From Trichomonas tenax (lineage: Eukaryota > Parabasalia > Trichomonadida > Trichomonadidae), in assembly GCA_023091735.1 (NCBI GenBank), contig JALKBU010000166.1:1-64000 (forward strand): 64,000 nt of DNA. Direction: 5' to 3'. Of this stretch, positions 20,901 through 28,933 are shown piece by piece; position 1 is the first letter of the stretch; every line of letters starts with the position of its first letter. Made by a program: the position numbers and the translations under genes. The notes under the pieces are model-generated. The model ran no database searches. It had not been told where the DNA came from and worked only from the letters and a program-made list of their open reading frames with translations.

Positions 20901-22266
20901 TCTTGCAAGACAGCTCAATAACGAATCGCCTTCCAAGGAAGATGTTCTTTTCTATTTGATTTCTGGAGATAAAGCTGCAACACCAAAAGCATTCTATGGT
21001 GCAATTAATCTCTCCCAGACTCTTGATTATCTCCAACCAGTCTTTGAATCAATTCCTCTTGTTTACACTGGTGATGTTAGTATGCATGTTTTCGATGAAG
21101 TTAAGCAGAAACTCACATCAGAAGTTCTTTCTGGCGTGAAAACAGGTATTTCTCAGATTTTGTTCAGGGGAAATCAATTCCCACTCCTTATTGGAGCTCA
21201 ATACAAGGATATCAATGTTAGCGAAATCACTAAAGTAGTTCGTTCCGTTGACGAAGAAATTGAACCTAAAGAGGAAGAAATTCCAGATGATTCAGAAAAT
21301 GCAAAGTCTCTTTATAATGAAATTCTTGATTTCACAAATTGCAATGTTGGCGAACTCATGACCATAGGACTTAGTAATATAACTAACAGATACATTGAGT
21401 TAATGAAGTCTAGTGAAAACGATCAAGTTAAATCATCGCTCAAATTTGCTTTCAACAATCTTTTGACGAAATTCTCTTGTGCGACATTTATCAACCAAAA
21501 ATCACAAACAGATATTTGCTCATCGATGAAAGCATTCGTTCATCATCTCAACAATGCTTCATCAAGCTGTCCTGCAGAATGGACAGGTTTTATTCAGATT
21601 GTTAGCGAGAAACTTGGAGCAGTTAAAGATGATGAATTCAAAATCATTTCATCTTCAAAGTTCATTAATGAGCTCAAAGATGGACTTGCTAAACTTGGCG
21701 ATAAGGAATTATTGAAGTCTTACAACGAACTTGTCAATCAGCTTAATAATGTTAAAGCTGACAACATTATATCTCAACTTGATAAACTTCAAAAATCATT
21801 GAAAGAGAAATTGCCAGAAAACAGCGAAAATGTTCTTCAAAGAATCTCTGAAGTTAAAGATATAATTTCCAATCTTCCTCAAGGCTTCTATGAATGTGAC
21901 GAAGCATTAAACAAAGTTCAAAATAGTTTAGGTAACATTGTTTATCTTGCAAACATCCTTTTAGACGAAACAGTTAATCTATCGACATATAGCATGAGAA
22001 TACAAATCAGAGAGAACAAAGTCTTCGAGTATATTATATTCAAAGATCTTGTTGAGAAAGCTGCAGCTTTAATGAACGAAAATAAGGAAGATATTAATAT
22101 CACAGAAGAAGTTATGTCTCTTGCTATTTGCGCAGATATTATTGCTAAAAGTCGATCAAGGAGGCATGAATCTGCATTCTTCTTACAAAATGCTGCAAGC
22201 ATTGTCACTAATGCTGCTTGCAAGGAGTGTTTGCTCAAATGTGCGGAATATGTTGACGGTTGTTAA
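17998..22266 (+). CDS. Large helical protein of unknown function, 1422 aa
   Basis: No family is recognised. The sequence is continuous, mostly alpha-helical, with alternating hydrophobic and charged residues throughout and no clear long coiled coil. There is no signal peptide, transmembrane segment or metal-binding motif. An acidic low-complexity patch (VDEEIEPKEEEIPDDSE) lies near residues 1083-1100. The overall look resembles the 1320-residue protein at 56141-60100 and could reflect a shared lineage-specific scaffold class, but I see no direct sequence match. The ATG at 17998 follows AT-rich non-coding DNA, and the gene ends 255 bases before the ZNF598-like gene on the same strand. Confidence 0.85.
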   Translation: MNESRLNIQNLMDYVQVEFGAKPITFKNEPVKNASVDINHIRSLFYFLSTRDLPQPESPFSELRKLCTEQVSFTEIKKQIDKQVNCLSALTGNPDGYKKLLIDNIPQFTLWNYMICDPFDQSLNQKKLKLQKTYFDKAMKDIKYQIDAIYELNKKKMIGGYSPTQSVQLLIGATLPFLQEIIYNIDQSIKNPTVQPYKKLIMEAKSLLENVANEATLAFVSSHDHFSQANYDSLYKIRENLYQFIFYSGHIDKLTNSGLSPSLSVFLYHIDNILYALTAIPRNKCNLIDVSTAALDLSRLIKDILVGNELLPFIETIHAAYRGGFMIQGTNQQLNELLDMISDDFEKRIVLPAIRFDPMKGYFISVAMARLYTSVSKIEFEQGIFTPSDEAFDLGPFINDIRSIRNKVVNKEHNKLLDLCINEFEKYYINTSASAHSVYTSNEESDNAYNELPSIHKKLNEIKITEEYTDIDKVSEIIQNAYNKIVKAFPSADNSKDKTIFYMCGEKLNSIIYNVNAKIRRSISDQSSNSLAEGVSVAIECALHGIEEVYKKNKSVSKLYERVKEMDERYKLLKTRATMPTISVYSEAMRDDIEFMSKRVDADDYYRECYVNKHFESATDLLSKFLSLIAMSQSDRQSDKSISYLLESSVTHLSQFYESFNIGEPYSTVFGIFVRKQRFLFNSINQKYITIHRSFANELIRHLAILQGALENSLSAVVTNKALFDSLSDCIIDVAKAKYVVSRLEFNYSNDENIVKALDEIKSPLIILVNNSRENRKYNEAMLKVKSNLDMIYRRFSKSSPRDRTEITDTAESVAQSITIVSEQMKFRNHETYCQLDEIRKLFNKLLVALKCDEIELQPVESIISKFIGTPLEKYIAIVSEKSALTDAFIAQALKLLEDDRPTLPDIVSLCDSCLAKAANGDDPAQFRDTLGPLLAYYCEDKDVIFQTVSLLNGSNNDVIRGMFALNSLARQLNNESPSKEDVLFYLISGDKAATPKAFYGAINLSQTLDYLQPVFESIPLVYTGDVSMHVFDEVKQKLTSEVLSGVKTGISQILFRGNQFPLLIGAQYKDINVSEITKVVRSVDEEIEPKEEEIPDDSENAKSLYNEILDFTNCNVGELMTIGLSNITNRYIELMKSSENDQVKSSLKFAFNNLLTKFSCATFINQKSQTDICSSMKAFVHHLNNASSSCPAEWTGFIQIVSEKLGAVKDDEFKIISSSKFINELKDGLAKLGDKELLKSYNELVNQLNNVKADNIISQLDKLQKSLKEKLPENSENVLQRISEVKDIISNLPQGFYECDEALNKVQNSLGNIVYLANILLDETVNLSTYSMRIQIRENKVFEYIIFKDLVEKAAALMNENKEDINITEEVMSLAICADIIAKSRSRRHESAFFLQNAASIVTNAACKECLLKCAEYVDGC

Positions 22267-22413
22267 CATATTATCAATAAATTATTTGTTTGCTTGAAAA
22301 TACTGATTTATTTCAATACATTGCATACTTTAATAGAAAGTTATCGTTATATATCAAATCATTTTACAATCAAAGACATTCCTTCTTTGGAATTTTGATG
22401 AATATATTTTTGC

Positions 22414-22473
22414 CATGTAAAATTTAATTGACATGTAAAATCATTTTGTAAACCAGAAATTGTCATGTAAAAT
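22414..22473 (+). promoter_or_regulatory. Three copies of a CATGTAAAAT word upstream of the RING/zinc-finger gene
   Basis: CATGTAAAAT occurs at 22414, 22432 and 22464, about 50-110 bases before the ATG at 22522. The same word lies across the divergent start region at 56128-56137, and GACATGTAA variants occur in other spacers. It may be a promoter motif; this is inference from recurrence and position. Confidence 0.35.
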
Positions 22474-22521
22474 TTCAAAAAAATTTCCATAATTTTTTCT
22501 TGACCAAATTTTAACATAGAA

Positions 22522-23805
22522 ATGGAAGAAAGTTACACAGAATGCATTTTGTGCGCGATTCCAATGGAACAAAACGTATTGCTTCCATGCGGTCATAGTC
22601 CAATGTGCATGAAATGCTATTTAACGCTTCAGAAATGCTATAAACAAAATGAATGCCCGATTTGTCAGCGCCAGATCACTCCTGGACCGATACTTACTCA
22701 TAAATCTATATCCACAGGTTATAACGAAGAAGTAAAGAATGGATTTGTGTTCAATGAAGAATTGAAATTTTATTATTGCGAAGAAGACATTAAGGAAGAG
22801 ATGGAATCGTACTTGAAATATCAGTGCCCGGAGTGTGGAGACTTCTTTACAAACAAAAAGCAATTCACAAATCACTTACAAGGCCATAATCTCGTTGTTT
22901 GCAGCTCTTGCTATCGTTCTGGAAGGTTTTTGAACATAGATGTCCCAATTTATTCGAAGGAGGAAATCAAAATCCATAACAAACAGCATCCTCACTGTTT
23001 AGTTTGCCCATATATCGCATTCGATGCTCATGATTTGGGTGTCCACATGAATGATTGCCATGTTCGCTGCAATCTTTGCGCGAAACAGGATAAGATTTTA
23101 TGGTTTGCCGCAGCTGAAGATATTCTCAAACACAATCGCGAGTATCATTATGTTTGTGAACATCCGGATTGCATAAACTTAACAAACAACGCATACAATG
23201 GTAGCTTAGAGCTCCAGTTCCACCAGTTGAGTGCCCACAAGACAAAGATCCCATCTACAATCACTCCGTCGAAGTCGATGAATATCGAAGAAGAAACAGC
23301 TGCACAATTACGAAGAGAAGCACATGAACGTCACATGGAGGCCTGCAAACGTCTTGCGATTAAAGCAAACTATGAATTCCATGGAAATAAGAAACGCGTT
23401 GGCAGTTTGCTCAGCAGCATTGATATGTTAGACAACAGAGAAATTTCTCCAGAAGAGTTTATGAAGAACTACCACAAGACATGCGGCAAACTTGCTGAAG
23501 TCCTTTTCTGCGAAACAGTGAGCGCTGTTGGTGACCCAGATATGCGTGCAATATTGATGCGTATTATGGGTGGCTACAGAGTAGGCAAAGAAGTTGTCAT
23601 TGAGAAGCAGGAAGCGAAAGTTGAAGAAGACTTCCCAACTCTCGGATCAGTTTATGAAGTCCCTGATCAACCGCAAGCTCCGAAGAAACCAAGTAAACCA
23701 ATCAAAGTCAAAGGAAAGACATGGGACAAGATTAAGCTCGATCAGCCACAACCTCAGCGCAGTGGGGCTAGTGGCAGAGGCCGTGGACGTGGAAGATTCC
23801 ATTAG
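22522..23805 (+). CDS. RING and C2H2 zinc-finger E3 ligase, ZNF598/Hel2-like, 427 aa
   Basis: An N-terminal RING finger (Cys8, Cys11, Cys23, His25, then CxxC, ending CPIC at 45-48) is followed by C2H2-type fingers. The signature region includes HPHCLVCPYIAFDAHDLGVH, HVRCNLC and HYVCEHPDC, the spacing seen in ZNF598/Hel2. A C-terminal helical part and an Arg/Gly-rich end (SGRGRGRGRFH) follow. ZNF598/Hel2 recognises collided ribosomes and ubiquitinates small-subunit proteins to start ribosome-associated quality control. At 427 residues it is shorter than human ZNF598 (about 900). It converges on the Sec23-like gene with 80 bases between stops. Confidence 0.85.
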   Translation: MEESYTECILCAIPMEQNVLLPCGHSPMCMKCYLTLQKCYKQNECPICQRQITPGPILTHKSISTGYNEEVKNGFVFNEELKFYYCEEDIKEEMESYLKYQCPECGDFFTNKKQFTNHLQGHNLVVCSSCYRSGRFLNIDVPIYSKEEIKIHNKQHPHCLVCPYIAFDAHDLGVHMNDCHVRCNLCAKQDKILWFAAAEDILKHNREYHYVCEHPDCINLTNNAYNGSLELQFHQLSAHKTKIPSTITPSKSMNIEEETAAQLRREAHERHMEACKRLAIKANYEFHGNKKRVGSLLSSIDMLDNREISPEEFMKNYHKTCGKLAEVLFCETVSAVGDPDMRAILMRIMGGYRVGKEVVIEKQEAKVEEDFPTLGSVYEVPDQPQAPKKPSKPIKVKGKTWDKIKLDQPQPQRSGASGRGRGRGRFH

Positions 23806-23885
23806 ATTTGTTGTTGTTTATTTTTTTAGATGTTGTAAAAAATGATAAATTAACAAAAACATAAAGATCAATTTTTAAAAATACT

Positions 23886-25523
23886 CTAAGCTTTGATCGA
23901 TGCTGCAAGTAATTTCAGTGTTGTGTCATCATCAAAGAGATGTAACTCCATTGGCCATTCTGACTTGTCATATGTAGTCATTGCAGCATTATAATTCTCG
24001 CTTTTCAGCAAAAACATTGTAGGCTCAAAGATCAAACCTTTCCCTCCAAGAATCTCTTGCCTCTTGATTCCTTGAGACATTCTATGGAGAAGGAAGTAAA
24101 TGAGCAGTGTGTCAATGTCTGGCTTGCCACCTGTGCCTTCAGCAGGAGTTCCTTTCAAGATTTCCGCCGCATTAAGCTTCTTGATTGCCTGTCCAATTTC
24201 GGTGCCAGAAAATACCATTCTCAGGATATCAGCAGCAGCAGCTTTAGCCTGGATCTCATGCTGCACCTCTTTGTTGATGCTTGCTGTGAATTCAGCAGAA
24301 TCTTTTGGTGAATTGAAATGGTGAACTGTCATATAAACTATATGTTGGCATTGGGATATTTCGACAATATTGATGGATTTTGGTGTTTCTGCAAACTCGC
24401 AGAGCAACTTCATGGAAGCGCCACGTGCAGCTGAGAGACTTATAATAGAGAGCTTTGGAGTTAGACGGACAGAACCATCACTGCTTGTGACTTTTTCAGC
24501 TTCGATTTCTCTTGGCATCATAAATGTAGATCTCAGTGGCTGCGGCATTGCAAACAATTTTCGCAAAGATGCTGCACAGTATGTTGAAATACCAAAAACA
24601 ACACCAAAAGAAAACCTCGCGATCGCAGCAAGACGCTTAAATGATTGAGTTGCGCCAAAGTGGACAACACCGCCTGTCGAAACAACTCTTTTTCCAACAT
24701 TGGTTGCTGTACTTGCATTGATTGGCTTAATTTCACGACGCGTAAGTGAGATAATGTTATGTGAAAAATAAACTTGATGAAGTTGTGTTTTGACTATGTC
24801 AAGAGCACCAACAATATCTATTTGTTCTTCTTTATCGACTTTACAGTAATTATATAAAGCAGGTAAAGCAGGAATTATGATATTTTGAATGTCTTGCTTA
24901 CTTAAGAAATAAAGCTTTGACTCAACGAATTCATCGTAATTGACTATATTGTCGAATATTGGCATTCCGTTTTGTTGATATAATAAAATATAATCCTTTG
25001 CTAAGCCAATAATGACCGATTTGGATTGTTCGCCCATATTTTCAGCGAGAATCTGAAGCATGCTTGTTGTAATTTCGAGTGGAAAATCAAGGTCCAAAAG
25101 ATAAAAGTAAAATAAATCAGGGAGCTTCGTTTTTTCTTCGATTTTAATAGTCTGTGTGATGTACTCCGCAGACGGATTGCAAATTGGACAGTCAAACGTT
25201 TTTTCTACTGTTGGGAATAAATAACAATCGCATTTCTTGCATTTTTCGACTGTATATGTCTCGGGACTGATATTACTTGGCACAAAGGAATCCTGGATGC
25301 AGCCAAATACTTCCTCTGATTCTTCTTGAGGGATTAAATTTGTATTGAATTTGTAACACATGAAATTAAAAAGTGACGCTTTAATCAATGTTTGGCAAAT
25401 AAAAAGTGGATTTTTCTTCCTTTTTTGTTGCATATCAGACCAAAACTTCTTAAATCCATAATAAGTACAACACACTGTAGCTATTGATATAGGAATTACA
25501 AACCGAAACTTGTATTTTTTCAT
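23886..25523 (-). CDS. Sec23/Sec24-like protein with N-terminal membrane anchor, 545 aa
   Basis: A hydrophobic segment (about residues 7-24) followed by a basic stretch looks like a signal anchor. A zinc ribbon, C95-x2-C98 and C112-x2-C115 (EKCKKCDCYLFP...DCPIC), matches the Sec23/Sec24 zinc finger. The following LPDLFYFYLLDLDFPLE resembles the trunk-domain opening of Sec23 (a vWA-like fold). The stretch from about 295 (FKRLAAIARFSFGVVFGISTY) resembles the trunk's LA..A...G..IDIY strand. A later QCQHIVYMTVHHF ... EIQAKAAAADILR segment resembles the beta-sandwich to helical transition. Sec23 is a soluble COPII coat GAP; this copy is shorter (about 750 usual) and apparently membrane-anchored. 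Met31 or Met55 would give a soluble form. Confidence 0.55.
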   Translation of the reverse strand: MKKYKFRFVIPISIATVCCTYYGFKKFWSDMQQKRKKNPLFICQTLIKASLFNFMCYKFNTNLIPQEESEEVFGCIQDSFVPSNISPETYTVEKCKKCDCYLFPTVEKTFDCPICNPSAEYITQTIKIEEKTKLPDLFYFYLLDLDFPLEITTSMLQILAENMGEQSKSVIIGLAKDYILLYQQNGMPIFDNIVNYDEFVESKLYFLSKQDIQNIIIPALPALYNYCKVDKEEQIDIVGALDIVKTQLHQVYFSHNIISLTRREIKPINASTATNVGKRVVSTGGVVHFGATQSFKRLAAIARFSFGVVFGISTYCAASLRKLFAMPQPLRSTFMMPREIEAEKVTSSDGSVRLTPKLSIISLSAARGASMKLLCEFAETPKSINIVEISQCQHIVYMTVHHFNSPKDSAEFTASINKEVQHEIQAKAAAADILRMVFSGTEIGQAIKKLNAAEILKGTPAEGTGGKPDIDTLLIYFLLHRMSQGIKRQEILGGKGLIFEPTMFLLKSENYNAAMTTYDKSEWPMELHLFDDDTTLKLLAASIKA

Positions 25524-26094
25524 ATTTAATTTGATAATGTGAAACTTTGGCTTTTCATACCAAGGCTATATCTTAAGTTAAACCAAGGCTTGATGATTAT
25601 CAAATATTTTTAAAATTATGCCAAATCCTCATTTTTTTTGAGCTACACCTTTTCACCGATCAGCACTATAACAGCCTTACATTTTTCCATATTTAGAAAT
25701 TCTCATGCTTATTAAGAATCAAGAATTCATTTTATATTTTTTCATCATCGGATGTTATTCACGCTATTATATGGAATATATTTCTGTTAATTTTCCCAAT
25801 TGTTGGGTGCGATTTTAGATGTCTCGGGTATATTTTTTTATGTAAAGCGTATTTTCCCCATATAATAGATGTGATAAGACAATAATTTGAGTAAAGACTA
25901 AGAGTATTACAAGCCAAAAGAAAAGTCAAGGAGAAAAAAGTTGACATATAAAATTCTCTCAGAGTTTGAAACATTTACAATTCTTATGAAAAATCTGATA
26001 AATTAAATGTGTTGCGCAAACTTTGTAAAACCACTCTCCAAGAGATATTGATTTGTCAAGAAATCCGAGAAAATTCTGAGAAAAATCACTTCAA
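25524..26094. promoter_or_regulatory. Divergent spacer between the Sec23-like and kinase genes
   Basis: AT-rich non-coding DNA serving two divergent starts. Just before the kinase ATG is ATCACTTCAAATGC, whose TCACTTCA fits the trichomonad initiator pattern TCA-Y-(T/A)-Y-(T/A). A 71-codon minus frame at 25759-25974 shows no protein features. Confidence 0.4.
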
Positions 26095-27183
26095 ATGCAT
26101 GACGAATCTTCTATTGAAGGGCTCAAAAACGAATTCAAAGGCGGCATTGTCGATATTTCCGCATTTGAAATGATCAAACAGATCGGCAAAGGCGGTTTCG
26201 GTGAAGTTTGGTGTGCAATTCATAAGCCAACGGGAACGGAGTGCGCTGTGAAGAGATTATTCATGAACGAGTTCGATGCTGACGATGAATTCATAGAAAT
26301 GTATGTCAGAGAGGTAAAGATTCTCGGTCAGATCAAATTTCTTTTCTGTTTAAGATTGTTAGGATTCTCCGTGAAGGATCCTTTCATCATAGTTACGCCG
26401 TTCATCAAGAGTGGATCATTGTTCGATTACGTTTGCAGTGCCGCTCAGAAGCCTCCACTGCAGCCAACAAATCTTACACTGATTGCGATGGGTGTTGCTT
26501 ATGGACTCATGAAACTCCACGAATCTGGCATAGTGCACCGTGACCTTAAGTCCCCGAACATCCTTCTCGATCAGAGATTGCTTCCATACATTTGCGATTT
26601 CGGTATTGCTCGTCCAGAAGGAGGAAAAATGACAAAGTTTATCGGAACAACGTATTGGATGGCACCAGAGCAGATGGATTCACGTCATTACGATAACAAA
26701 GTTGACGTTTACTCTTATGGATGCATCCTTTACGAAATGCTTTGCCACAAGTACCCTTACCAAGGATGCACATCATATAAAGCAGCTGCCGAGGTAATGG
26801 CTGGACATCGACCGGAATTACCGAATCACGACAAATACATATGCGCGCTCATTACTAAATGCTGGGCCCAGGATCCAGCGAGTCGCCCAACAATGAGAAA
26901 CATTTTCAAGGCATTTTGCAAATTGAAATTCATGTTCGATAATACGCAAGTTAAGGGCATTCAGGCTTTGATAAAGATCATCAAACAGAACGATGCGAAG
27001 ATAGCACCAAAGATCGAGAGCTGGTCGAACAAAGAAGAAGAAGGTCATAAACCCGCAGCTCCACCATCCCCAAAGCCATCTTCTGAAGAGCACCATAAAG
27101 CGTCAAACGAATCAGGTGATGCTTCTCCACGTAATAGCGGCCATGAGAAGAAACATCATCACCACCAACACGATAAGAAATAA
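26095..27183 (+). CDS. Protein kinase, TKL-like, 362 aa
   Basis: A complete kinase domain: Gly loop GKGGFGEVW (31-39), VAIK-type lysine K53 in CAVKR, catalytic HRDLKSPNILLD (148-159), DFG at 168-170 and APE at 190-192 in GTTYWMAPE. HRDLKSPN and GT..WMAPE are typical of tyrosine-kinase-like serine/threonine kinases. The C-terminal 70 residues are low-complexity, rich in Ser, Pro, Glu and His, ending in a His/Lys cluster (EKKHHHHQHDKK) that might bind metal. All catalytic residues are present, so it should be active. No membrane or regulatory domain is seen; the substrate is unknown. Confidence 0.92.
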   Translation: MHDESSIEGLKNEFKGGIVDISAFEMIKQIGKGGFGEVWCAIHKPTGTECAVKRLFMNEFDADDEFIEMYVREVKILGQIKFLFCLRLLGFSVKDPFIIVTPFIKSGSLFDYVCSAAQKPPLQPTNLTLIAMGVAYGLMKLHESGIVHRDLKSPNILLDQRLLPYICDFGIARPEGGKMTKFIGTTYWMAPEQMDSRHYDNKVDVYSYGCILYEMLCHKYPYQGCTSYKAAAEVMAGHRPELPNHDKYICALITKCWAQDPASRPTMRNIFKAFCKLKFMFDNTQVKGIQALIKIIKQNDAKIAPKIESWSNKEEEGHKPAAPPSPKPSSEEHHKASNESGDASPRNSGHEKKHHHHQHDKK

Positions 27184-27460
27184 ATCTGTTGTTTAAGCCT
27201 GTATAATCTTTGTCTTTATTCGCATAACGTTTCTACCTCTTTCATTGGAAAATCTTGAGAAATAATTAAAGGTATTTTTGTTCTTTGTTCAAAGAAGCTA
27301 TTCTTCGACCTTATCCTTGTGCATCACCTTTCTAATAATAGATTTTGTATTTGAGAATAATTATTTGCACATTGATGTTGGTCATTAGTCAAAGCATATA
27401 TTAAGTTTTGAAAGGAATTGTTTATTAAAAAGCAATGAACATATTATGATGTTATGAACA

Positions 27461-28933
27461 TTAAAGTTCCTTGTTTTCATTGAGTTGATGGAATTCTTCA
27501 GTGATTTTCTCTTCAAGTTTTTCATAGTCAACATCACTGATTTTAGAATCTGTTGTTCCGTGTTTCTGGATAAATTGGTAAAGATCCTTAACACGGTATG
27601 TGCCCTTATAAACAGCTGGCTTCTCTGCCTTCTTACCAGCAGGGAATAACATTATAGCTGGATAAGACTGGAAATCTGGAACAATTGGAGGAACATCGTT
27701 CTCAGCACCATCGATGAATGCAATTCGTGCCTTTGTATCCTTGAGGAGATCAGCAAGTTCGCGAAGAACAATCATGAGACGTGGACAGTGCTTGCACCAT
27801 GATGAAGTAAATGCAACAAGTGTATCATAGCCTTCCTCGAAGACGACATCTGCAAATGTTGTTCCAACAACATGCTTGAGTTGTTTGTTGGCATCCTCTG
27901 GCACTGGTTCGGATATAACTGTGCATGGGAGTGTACCAGAAAGAATCTTCTCGATGAATTTGCCGAGATTATCAACATCCATAATATTATCGGCCTTACG
28001 ATAAAGAAGCCAACGACCAGCTGTGAGTGATGATGTATTGAAAACAACGAAGTATGGAGCATCAAGGCCTTCAAGTTTGCCTGCTTTAAGGAATAATAAA
28101 GCATTTGTGCCAACAATTGGTCCAAATTGAACTTTATCACCGTACTTAGCTGCTAATTGCTTCAATATATCGATTTGCATCTCTGAAACTTTGTCAAGTT
28201 TTGTATTAATGGCGAAACCAGCAAAATATGGTTTTTCAGAAATATCTACTTCACGTGGGTCTGTTAAAACTGACTTAATAGGTTTTCCATCGAACACCTC
28301 AAGCTTTCTCTCGGTTGATTGGTAAATATAATAGCCTTTTTCGACTGAAATGTTCATCGACTTGAATAATGAAGATTTGGCTGTGTAAAACTGTAACTTT
28401 CCAATGCTTTTCGGTGGCTGCTCTTCATCGACTCCGAAAACGACAGAGCCATGATCTTCTAAAACCAATCTTAATTGTTCTTTAGATTTGAGACGCTTCA
28501 CTGGTCCATCGAGAAGCTCATCAAGCCAGAGGAAGAAGCTCGCCGGCCTATATTGTGGCTGCTGAATATCCATCTTTTTACCATTTTCGAATGCAATAAC
28601 GCAAGGATAGTATTCACAACCGTATAGTTGGCCGTCTTCGCGACCACTGCGGGCAAATGAGATGTTGTGCTTGAATTTTTCAAGTCCGAAGTTCGCAAAA
28701 TTGTTATTTGCAACAGCTTCATGAAAGATTGTTACACCAATTTTCCTCTCTTTCATCTTATTTATCAACTCTTCGCCCGTTAAGTATGGTAAATGGACAG
28801 CTTGGCCAAGTTTGGCCTTGATACGCTGTCCAATGAGAATTGGAATCATTTCTGACACTTTTCGTTTCATCGTTGTCAAGAAATCTAAAGATGTTTCGCA
28901 GCGAAAATTTGGGTATAACATAAAGCGTCTCAT
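27461..28933 (-). CDS. PDI-like protein with one C-terminal thioredoxin domain bearing CxxC, 490 aa
   Basis: The C-terminal domain has FTSSWCKHCPRL with active site CKHC at about 380-383 and the cis-proline in SYPAIMLF (about 424-430). Upstream sequence looks like two or three thioredoxin-like folds without CxxC (YEYYPCVIAF-type strands near residues 100-115), giving a PDI-like architecture with a single redox site. The protein ends NENKEL, whose last four residues could be a weak KDEL-like retrieval signal. No hydrophobic signal peptide is visible at the N-terminus, unusual for an ER protein. Met22 is an alternative start and does not supply one. A role in disulfide exchange is inferred from the active site. 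Confidence 0.8.
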   Translation of the reverse strand: MRRFMLYPNFRCETSLDFLTTMKRKVSEMIPILIGQRIKAKLGQAVHLPYLTGEELINKMKERKIGVTIFHEAVANNNFANFGLEKFKHNISFARSGREDGQLYGCEYYPCVIAFENGKKMDIQQPQYRPASFFLWLDELLDGPVKRLKSKEQLRLVLEDHGSVVFGVDEEQPPKSIGKLQFYTAKSSLFKSMNISVEKGYYIYQSTERKLEVFDGKPIKSVLTDPREVDISEKPYFAGFAINTKLDKVSEMQIDILKQLAAKYGDKVQFGPIVGTNALLFLKAGKLEGLDAPYFVVFNTSSLTAGRWLLYRKADNIMDVDNLGKFIEKILSGTLPCTVISEPVPEDANKQLKHVVGTTFADVVFEEGYDTLVAFTSSWCKHCPRLMIVLRELADLLKDTKARIAFIDGAENDVPPIVPDFQSYPAIMLFPAGKKAEKPAVYKGTYRVKDLYQFIQKHGTTDSKISDVDYEKLEEKITEEFHQLNENKEL

